The notes beneath the pieces are model-generated. The model ran no database searches, was not told where the DNA came from, and saw only the letters and a list, made by a program, of their open reading frames with translations. DNA of 64,000 nucleotides from Parietaria judaica (Eukaryota; Streptophyta; Magnoliopsida; Rosales; Urticaceae): the NCBI GenBank assembly GCA_954871525.1, contig OX940869.1, positions 20,922,001 to 20,986,000 of the forward strand, written 5' to 3'. Shown here in pieces: positions 56,245-64,000 of the stretch (positions within the stretch are counted from its first letter, which is position 1; every line of letters begins with the position of its first letter). Position numbers and translations under genes: made by a program.

Positions 56245-56916
56245 TTCACTTTTTTTCGATTCAAATTCTTCTTTGTTGTTCGGAAAATTGAAAATTCGAG
56301 CGAGTTTGCTGCGACTGAGAGTCGGCATCGTTTTTCCAGACGAAATTGGGAAACGACATATCGTTTATTAATTTTTTTTTTGGATATTCCCGGTAATAAT
56401 ACCCAATGTTTGGACTTTGGACCAAACTTTTAATCTACAAAGCGGAAAGAAAATTCACTAACTAACAATTAATATATTCTCTTCAAAATAAAAAATCAGT
56501 GTCCCGTAAACTCAAAAAAAAAATATCAAAAAATACTTCTTATTCTTTTATTTTTATACACTAACATCGATGATTTAACTTTGAGATCGAGGATTAACAC
56601 TATTGGGGATAACTATCTGCGTAATCTCCAAAATTTGGTCGGTGTTTATCCTAGAGATTAAGGATTACCCTCAATCGTTAGAGGGGAATAGAAACTCCCA
56701 ATGTTGGGGATAGCAATTACTGATATTTAAGATGACACCAATTAAACCTGATTCGACTTAACTTTCACCGATTTAAGTTCGTTTTTCTCTATATTCAACC
56801 ACTTTCTCGAAATGAGTGTGTACTGTTACGTATGCTTATAATTTTCACATTTTTTGTATTTTATTATGATATTAGACGCAATACAATTTATACAGTCCAA
56901 AATCAGATTAATGGTT
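56245..56916. other. Upstream and intergenic region, no gene
   Basis: Includes the short leader of the minus-strand gene at 56244. The rest is AT-rich with no coding signal. Confidence 0.5.
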
Positions 56917-57908
56917 TGTTGATGTGGGATTTCATTCCCGAACAAGACGACATATCATTTGTCATCGTGTAAATACGACACGCCATTTAACGTCTGACCG
57001 ATAAGACATGTTCATTTTCTACAAAGAGACTGTGGCAAAAGTCTTAATCTTTTAGCAAAAGCTATTTATTTAATTGATATGGCAAATATTAATTAAATAA
57101 AGCTTATTATTTCATTTAAAGTGTCAAATTAATATTTGTCATCTTTTTGCACCATGAGAAAAGTTGAGGGGGTTAAGTAATAATTTTCTCACTTTTGATA
57201 CACACTATGCGCAAAAATATTGAGTCCATAATTAGACTTGATATTCTCCACCAATCAAGGGATTGAAAGGGCAATTTAGACTCTTTTAATATCACCTTTT
57301 GGAGGAGAAAAGGTATGAAAGCTTGGTCAAATACAAAAGCATGAGCACTTCACACATGTCACATGGAGAATGCAACAAGCTTAGTCAAAAGCCATTATTA
57401 TATCCTAGACAAGTCAAAAAGCTACTCACTCCTCCAAGAGGATATGAGCAGCCACGTTCAACACAAGAAGCTTATAAATACATGAAGAATGACGTTCAAA
57501 AGGAGGAGGATTGAAGAGAGAGGAGAACAAGTTCAGAGGAAAAGAGATCACCACAAACACTCATATTTCATATTACTCATTTTATGAGATGTAATTTCAC
57601 CTCGTATTTTCACCTCGTTTCTGAGCTTTTCTTCATCTCTTCCTCATATTGTATTCACTTCGTTTCAATAAGAAAAGTAGAAAGGAAGTAGTCAACTACC
57701 GCTTGGGACGAACCTCTATAAAAAACTATGGTGTCATTTTCTTTTACGCTTTATATTATATATACTATCACAATTTATATAGTATATTCGGAGCGATCTT
57801 GGCGAGTAAGACAAAGTATCGGGATTCATACGGCAACATACGCAGACACTACAATAAAACGGATTACGATTAATCCGCGACGGTTGATGGCGATTTTTGG
57901 CATCAACA
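56917..57908 (+). mobile_element. Solo LTR, 992 bp
   Basis: Ends are TGTTGATG...CATCAACA, a perfect 8-bp inverted terminal repeat, flanked by the direct duplication TGGTT (56912-56916 and 57909-57913). A TATAAATA box lies at about 57474. There is no primer site or internal region. It is unrelated in sequence to the Copia and Tat-like LTRs in the window, and its superfamily is not determined. Confidence 0.88.
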
Positions 57909-57913
57909 TGGTT

Positions 57914-58869
57914 CACACGTCTTAGCGATTCGTTCTTGATGTCAATTTTTAATGAATATTTCATGTTTTCAATCTTTCAAAATATACCTTTTTTATATTT
58001 AGAAGTCATTGTTTTAGTAGAACATGAAAATATAATATTTACAAAAATTTGACTAAATTATTTAGTTTAAATTAGGCTATCGGCTATTCCAAACCATATA
58101 TCAAAAATTGAATCTATATATGAGAATGATTGTGCCCTTTAAAGGGAAATGAAGCTAGTATTCCGAAAGGTGTTCACCGATCTACACCATTTAAAATTCC
58201 TACGACGACATGGTGGAGAAATAGAACTTCGATATCTCTTTCAAGGTGTGATCCGGAGAACGAGGCCGCACAAAAATCGAGGAAGCAATCAACAATAAAA
58301 GTCGCAAAATTTGATAGTGTATCATAATTATTTATTATTAATTTATGCATTTAGTCTAGACAATTAATTCAAAAATCAAGGATCAAAATGCCGTTTTGGC
58401 CGATAAATCGTTTGCCGTTATCGATGGATTAATCGTTTGCCGATGCCGTTATCGACGGAAAACCTATAAAAATTATCGTTTGCCGTTATCGAAACTTATC
58501 GAACTTATCGATGGATTAATCGTTTGCCGATGGATTTATCGATGGAAAACCTATAAAAAAAAATTCAAACATATTTTACACTAAAAACATAACATAAAAT
58601 ACTAATGTCACAAAATATAAACATAAAAGTCTCATACAAAATATAAGATATAAGCCACAAACCAAGTCTCATACTAATGTAGCCAAACATAAACTAAGTC
58701 TCATACAAAATTACAAATACTTTACAAAATATGTAAAATAAATTATTATTTACTTACCAAAATAAATATTTACAAGTCACCAATTATTCTTATATAAAAT
58801 ATGCACTGCACAATTGATTTCATTTAAAACAAGATTGAACAACTAGCTCAATTTAACAAATTAGCTAAA
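57914..58869. other. Intergenic with short TTATCGATGG/GTTTGCCG repeats
   Basis: No gene. Between 58396 and 58560 the phrases CGTTTGCCGTTATCGA, GATGGATTAATCGTTTGCCG and GGAAAACCTATAAAAA recur two to four times. Unclassified transposon debris is likely. Confidence 0.5.
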
Positions 58870-59215
58870 AATTGTACTTTTGCCGCAATATTTTAGAAAA
58901 CTTCAAATTAAAAAAAATATTATGCCAACCGATTATTTTTTAAATTATATACAATTTTATAAAACAAAATTACACCAAAATATTCGAGTAACTAGCTCAA
59001 ATCAACAATTTCCGAAACATATGTACTTTTGCCACAATGATATCACAATTCAGAAAAACTTCAAATTAAAAAAAAAAATTATGCAAACCGATTAGTTTTA
59101 AAATTATATACAATTTTATAAAACGAAATTACATCAAAATATTCGAGTATCTAACTCAAATCAATAATTTCCGAAACATGTGTACTTTTGCCGCAATTAT
59201 ACAACAATTCGGAAA
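58870..59215. repeat. ~155-bp tandem repeat, about 2.3 units
   Basis: TGTACTTTTGCC restarts at about 58873, 59032 and 59181, with AACTTCAAATTAAAAAAAA, TATACAATTTTATAAAAC and ATTCGAGTA following in order. Spacing varies through the A runs. Confidence 0.8.
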
Positions 59216-59850
59216 AAACCTAATGACTTTTCGTTATTTAGCGATAAGTCCTCCAGTTTTCGAAATTTAACACTTGAAAACCTAAAACGAAAAAGTTGTT
59301 CACTTTCCCCCTCGAAAAATCGCGAAAACTATAAAACGAAAACGATTAAGGGAGATAACTTACCGAGAAGCCTATTTTCAGCGATAATCGAACGATTTTC
59401 GAACGAAAATCGCGATTTTCGGAACCTTGTCAAAAATCTCTGGAGCCTCAAGATTGAGAATAATACAAAACAAAAAAAAAATCTAAAATTATATATATTT
59501 GCATAGATTTAAATTTAGTTAAATAGAAAATATAATCAATCTATCTAAGTATTCACTTTATTTTGAGTAATTAAAACGTAAAAATAAAAAATAAATAATT
59601 AAAGAGAAGAGAAACGATGAATAAAATGAAAGAAAACGTGAGAAAAAAAAAAATAGCTTTAGAAGTACTTTTGTCCAAAAATATATATCTTTTATGAATT
59701 TTAGGAACTTAAATGTTATCTCCCTAATTAATTAATAGCAAGTATGATACTATTTTATCAAGTTTCGCTTTCGGAATTCTGAGAGGACATTTACAATACA
59801 TAAAGATGCATAATTAGATTTGTATCCTAAGTCCTAAACCATTTTCATAT
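59216..59850. other. Intergenic, 3' flank of the ClpB gene
   Basis: AT-rich. A CGAAAA-rich segment (59230-59430) looks like further repeat debris. No gene. Confidence 0.5.
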
Positions 59851-62800
59851 TCACAGGGTCCCAGAAAAGGCTTGTTGGTCCTGACCAAGCTGCGCTTCCG
59901 AACCGCTCTCCAACTTCTTGAACACCAGCTTCTGCTGCGGAAGTTGCCCGTTGGAGAAGGCCGTCAGCTCCGTGTCTACCGCCACTGTGTCCTCATCCTT
60001 GAAATCGCCTCTCAGTATGGCCTTGGCCAGCTCGTTTTCCACGTTCTGCTGGATCACCCGCTTCACCGGCCTCGCGCCGTAGTTCGGGTCGTACCCGAGA
60101 CTTCCGAGAAGCTGCACCGCAGCATCGCTCACCTCGATCCTCATCTTTCGATCCGCAATCCTCTTCTGCACTCTCTCCAGCTGCAATACCATTATATCGT
60201 GTTAGTCGAACCCAGCTCAAAGCTTTTGAGAAAATTTCAAGAAATAGCATAATAGAATGAAATCTCACCTGTAATCTAACAATGCTGTTGATTTGCTCCT
60301 GATCCAGGGGCTGGAAAACAATGTACTCGTCGACCCGGTTCATGAACTCGGGCCGGAAGATGGATCTTGCAGCCTCCATAACACGTTGCTTGATCGTTTC
60401 GTAGGCCGATTCCTTAGAGACGGTCTCGTCGTCGGGCCTGAGAATGTACTGTGAGCCGACGTTGGATGTCATGATGATGACGGTGTTGGTGAAGCTGACT
60501 GTGCGGCCTTGGGAGTCGGTGATGCGGCCGTCATCAAGGATCTGGAGGAAGATGTTGAAGACGTCGGCATGCGCCTTCTCAATCTCGTCGAAGAGGATGA
60601 CGGCGTACGGCCGCCGCCGCACTGTCTCTGTCAGCTGCCCGCCTTCCTCGTACCCGACGTATCCAGGGGGAGCGCCGATTAGCCTTGACACCGCGTGCTT
60701 CTCCATGTACTCGCTCATGTCGATCCGCACCAATGCCTCTTCTGTGTTGAACATGTAAGAAGCTAACGCCTTGGCCAGTTCAGTCTTTCCCACTCCGGTG
60801 GGGCCCATGAACATGAAGCTCGCAATCGGGCGGTGAGGGTCAGACAACCCTGCCCGTGACCGTTGGATGGCCTCAGCCACGGCCGTAACTGCTGGGTTCT
60901 GACCCACAACCCGTTTATGGAGCTCCTCTTCCAAGTGGAGGAGTTTCTCTCGCTCGGACTGTTGAAGCTTGGAGACGGGGATGCCGGTCCATTTGCTAAC
61001 AATCTCGGCGATGTCACTTCCGGTGACTTCCTCTCTGAGCATCGAGTTTCCGGATCTCATATACTCGTCCAATTCTGTTTCTGCCACAGAAAGTTGCCGC
61101 TGCAGAGAGTTCAAGCTCCCGTATTTCAGCTCAGCGGCGCGGTTCAGATCGTATTCTCGCTCCGCCTGCTGGATCTCTAGGTTCACCCTGTCGATCTGTT
61201 TCAGAGAAAAACCGATCAGTCGTTTAAGACATCTAAGCTTCTAGAAATGAGAAATCTAAGAGAAGAACATCGTATGTACCTCTTCTTTGATCGACTGAAG
61301 GCGTGTCATCACTGACTTTTCATGCTCCCACTGCTCGTTCAGCTGAGCTTGTCGCTCCTTTAGAAGAGAGAGCTCGGCGTCAAGACGGCTCAGCCTGTCC
61401 TTAGAACCTTTATCTGTGTCGTTTGTGAGGGACAACTTTTCCATCTCGAGCTTCAATACTGAGCGGTTGATCTCATCGAGAGATGTAGGTTTCGAAGTGA
61501 TCTCCATTTTCAGTTTAGCAGCTGCCTCGTCAACTAAGTCGATAGCTGGAATGACAGGTATAAATATGTGTAAGTTACAGATGCAATAAAATTACTAATT
61601 TGTCTTTAAGCTTCAAATGTTAAGTACGAGTGTAACCTTTGTCAGGCAAAAACCTCCCGCTGATGTATCGATCTGATAGAATCGCAGCTTCTACAAGGGC
61701 ACCATCAGATATGCGGACTCCATGATGCAGCTCGTATCTCTCCCGCAAACCACGGAGTATTGATATGGTATCTTCAACCGTGGGTTGGTCAACATAAACT
61801 TGCTGGAATCGGCGTTCCAATGCAGGATCTTTCTCAATATATTTCCGATATTCATCCAGAGTGGTTGCACCAATGCACCTCAACTCTCCTCTACCGAGCA
61901 TCGGCTTCAATAGATTTCCCGCATCCATTGCACCATTGGTGGCACCTGACACAGATATTTATGATTAAGAGTTGCAACAGGAATTAACACAAGGCGTGTT
62001 TGCAACAGAAGCACTTTTGAAAAACGAATTTCCAATCTCATCATTTGACAACTAGATTGAACTGAAGTTTGTAGAAAGCACCATTCTTACCTGCACCGAC
62101 CACCGTGTGAATCTCATCAATGAAGAGGACAATCTGGCCCTCTGAGTCTGTTACTTCCTTGAGCACTGCTTTCAGCCTGTCCTCAAATTCTCCCCGGTAT
62201 TTGGCCCCAGCAATGAGTGCACCCATATCAAGCGAGATTAGCTGCAAAACAAATCCAAATAAGTTCTCAACATGCTCAAAAAACTCCATTATAGACATGA
62301 GTGAATAGCGATGCCAGGTAGTACATACCTTGCGATTCATCAAAGCTTGTGGAACATCTCCCTGCACGATTCTTTGAGCAAGCCTGTTTGATATGCAGAA
62401 GCAATTTTAGATTAATAGAAATTAAACCACTCTAAACCGAACGAATGATAAGGTAATCTCTCTAACATTAATATTAATTTTTTAGGGAGCTCACCCCTCG
62501 GAAATTGCGGTTTTTCCGACACCTGGCTCACCAATTAGCACAGGGTTGTTCTTTGTTCTTCTAGATAGAATCTGGATACACCTCCGGATTTCATCATCTC
62601 TTCCAATCACTGGGTCAAGCTTTCCTTCCCTGGCCATGGCTGTCAAGTCTTTTCCATATTTCTCCAATGCTTCATATTTACCTTCAGGGTCTGCAGCAAA
62701 TTATAAATAAAATCAACAGTTTTATCCCAAAAAGTTATCCAAATATATCAGGCACTCGGTAACTGCAAGTCTAGCAAATGAAGAAGCGATCAATAACCTT

Positions 62801-63937
62801 GGTCAATAACTGACTGGCGACCCCTTATGGACTCTATCGCAGTTTTCAAACTCTGTGCCGTCACCTTAAAATCCTTCAATAACTGCTTCCCGAACCGCTG
62901 GTCTTGCGTGAAGCCAAGAACCAAATGCTCCACGGAGACGAAAGAGTCGCCATAGTCTTTCTTGTGATCCCTGGCTCGCTGAATTAGCGCCTCTAGATCC
63001 CGCCCCAACATTGCTCCAGCAGTGTCGCCCAAGACCTGGTGAACTCCAACAAAACCAAAGCCAAATATTACGGTTCCAGGACCCGAGATACACACTGAAC
63101 TTACGGAAACACAAGAAAATAAAACGGATTTAAAGATATTGATATCATATCTAAATTTGACACACACTTTATTTTGACATCTCTAGATTCAGATTTTGAT
63201 GGAGCAGCTCATAAACTGCTTCTGAACTTAATTTTCTGGCATTATCAGGCGATTATGTTATCAACATAGTCTCATTGAAAACACCAAGCAATTTCAAAGT
63301 CCAAGCAGAACAATGTAAATCCAAATTGCCCAAAATCTTCCTTGAACATACGAAAGGAAGAAATCAAGTTGAGGCCTTTACCTTCGGTTGGCGTTGAATG
63401 AACTTATCCGTGGTCTCCAAAAGGCGTGTGTTATCGACCCCGGCCTTGGCGAAAATCCGGCGAGCGAGGCCATTCTTCTGCTCCAACAGAGCCTTCATCA
63501 AATGCTCAGTCTCCACAATCTGATGCTTGTTCTCCTTCGCCACCTCCGGCGACGACACAATCGCTTGCCACGCCATTTCCGTGAACTCTTGCTGAGTAAT
63601 CTGCTGCCAAAATTAATCAAAACAAAGACTTGCATAATCAGCTTCAAATCGAAAAACGGGAAATTGAACCACAGAAAGGTGCTTGATCTAGACGTACTTT
63701 TCCACTACCAGAAGAAGCAGCGCAGCGAACGCTCAACCGCCTCGAATTGGAGCGCGTTCTCGGAAACCTAGCCGAAAAAGCAGCGCTTCGAGCGACTCTC
63801 AGAGGCTTCAACGAACCGGAAGGTCTCGAATTGGCGAAGCATCTGAGATCGAGGCGCGACGGAGGGAGAAGAGGCGTCCTCGGTAGACGGAGAGTGACAA
63901 CTCCTCCGGCTACGGACGACGTGGTTGCGGAAGCCAT
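59851..63937 (-). CDS. CLPB3: Chloroplast ClpB (Hsp100) chaperone
   Basis: Ten exons on the minus strand: 63937-63698, 63600-63382, 63035-62798, 62690-62495, 62383-62329, 62241-62091, 61945-61637, 61545-61280, 61195-60269 and 60180-59851. All sites are GT-AG with consistent phase, giving 976 residues, the usual size of plastid ClpB. Exon 1 is a Ser/Arg-rich transit peptide ([10 protein letters not shown] ... VRCAAS). Then come the Clp N-domain ([14 protein letters not shown]), AAA1 with Walker A GEPGVGKT (about 286-293) and Walker B LFIDEIH, the coiled-coil M domain across exons 8-9 that distinguishes ClpB from ClpC, and AAA2 with Walker A GPTGVGKT (about 689-696) and LFDEIEKAH. There is no ClpP-binding loop evidence. 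The hexamer extracts proteins from aggregates in the chloroplast with Hsp70. The Arabidopsis counterpart (CLPB3/APG6) is needed for plastid development. Confidence 0.95.
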
Positions 63938-64000
63938 TGACGAGAGCTCTGAATATCGCCTGTGAATGCAAAAGTGGTGTTTGTTGCTTGGGAATGGAGA
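63938..64000 (-). promoter_or_regulatory. 5' leader of the ClpB gene
   Basis: The window ends 63 bp upstream of the ATG, so the promoter lies outside. Confidence 0.5.

Noticed and set aside
59851..63937. Possible plastid DNA insertion because of the Clp gene
   Set aside because: The gene has nine spliceosomal introns and a transit peptide. It is nuclear-encoded ClpB, not a plastid gene such as clpP.
1..64000. CRISPR arrays, operons, phage or plasmid genes, rRNA and tRNA genes
   Set aside because: None is seen. The repeats present are transposon-derived and the genes are split by spliceosomal introns. No tRNA cloverleaf was recognised by eye, though a dedicated scan could not be run.

Overview
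This is a 64 kb piece of a plant nuclear genome, most likely a eudicot. The evidence is split genes with GT-AG introns, a chloroplast-targeted ClpB chaperone, an EID1-like F-box gene, a plant calmodulin-binding-domain protein, and dense LTR retrotransposons with plant-type primer sites. The species cannot be named from the sequence alone.

Layout. 1-5400 is intergenic DNA holding DNA-transposon remains: a CCGCGG-rich array like CACTA subterminal repeats, a probable non-autonomous Mutator-like element with a GTAATT-rich array, and a 545-bp foldback element. 6706-8691 is a host gene for a calmodulin-binding-domain protein. 9230-9920 is a broken Tat-lineage Ty3/gypsy RNase H fragment.

9921-46515 is one nested retrotransposon complex. 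The outer element is a non-autonomous Tat-like Ty3/gypsy element on the minus strand. It has 915-916 bp LTRs, a TTGGCGCC-type primer site beside the right LTR and a polypurine tract beside the left LTR. No gag-pol is visible in it. Instead it carries an antisense gene with its own TATA box (11313 to 43024, in pieces), an array of seven identical hairpins, and a sense-strand copy of an F-box (SKIP14-like) host gene where gag-pol would be expected. The antisense gene has been hit three times by one Copia (Angela/Tork-like) family with 2.7-3.0 kb LTRs: a full-length element (13127-24224, duplication CCCCC), a solo LTR (25582-28542, duplication CGCGA), and a composite (28907-42729, duplication CTTCC). 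The composite contains a second, inverted copy and a 2-kb palindrome.

46516-51183 is a Mutator-like element whose minus-strand transposase is open except for one stop codon. It is flanked by inverted arrays of GGGACA/TGTCCC motifs. Its left end is cut at the Tat-like LTR.

51800-64000 is gene-bearing: an EID1-like F-box gene (+), a five-exon conserved gene of unknown function (-), a 992-bp solo LTR with duplication TGGTT, and a complete ten-exon chloroplast ClpB gene (-). The four host genes are unrelated neighbours and do not form a pathway. The point of interest is the 36-kb nested complex, with its captured F-box gene, antisense gene, hairpin arrays and palindrome.
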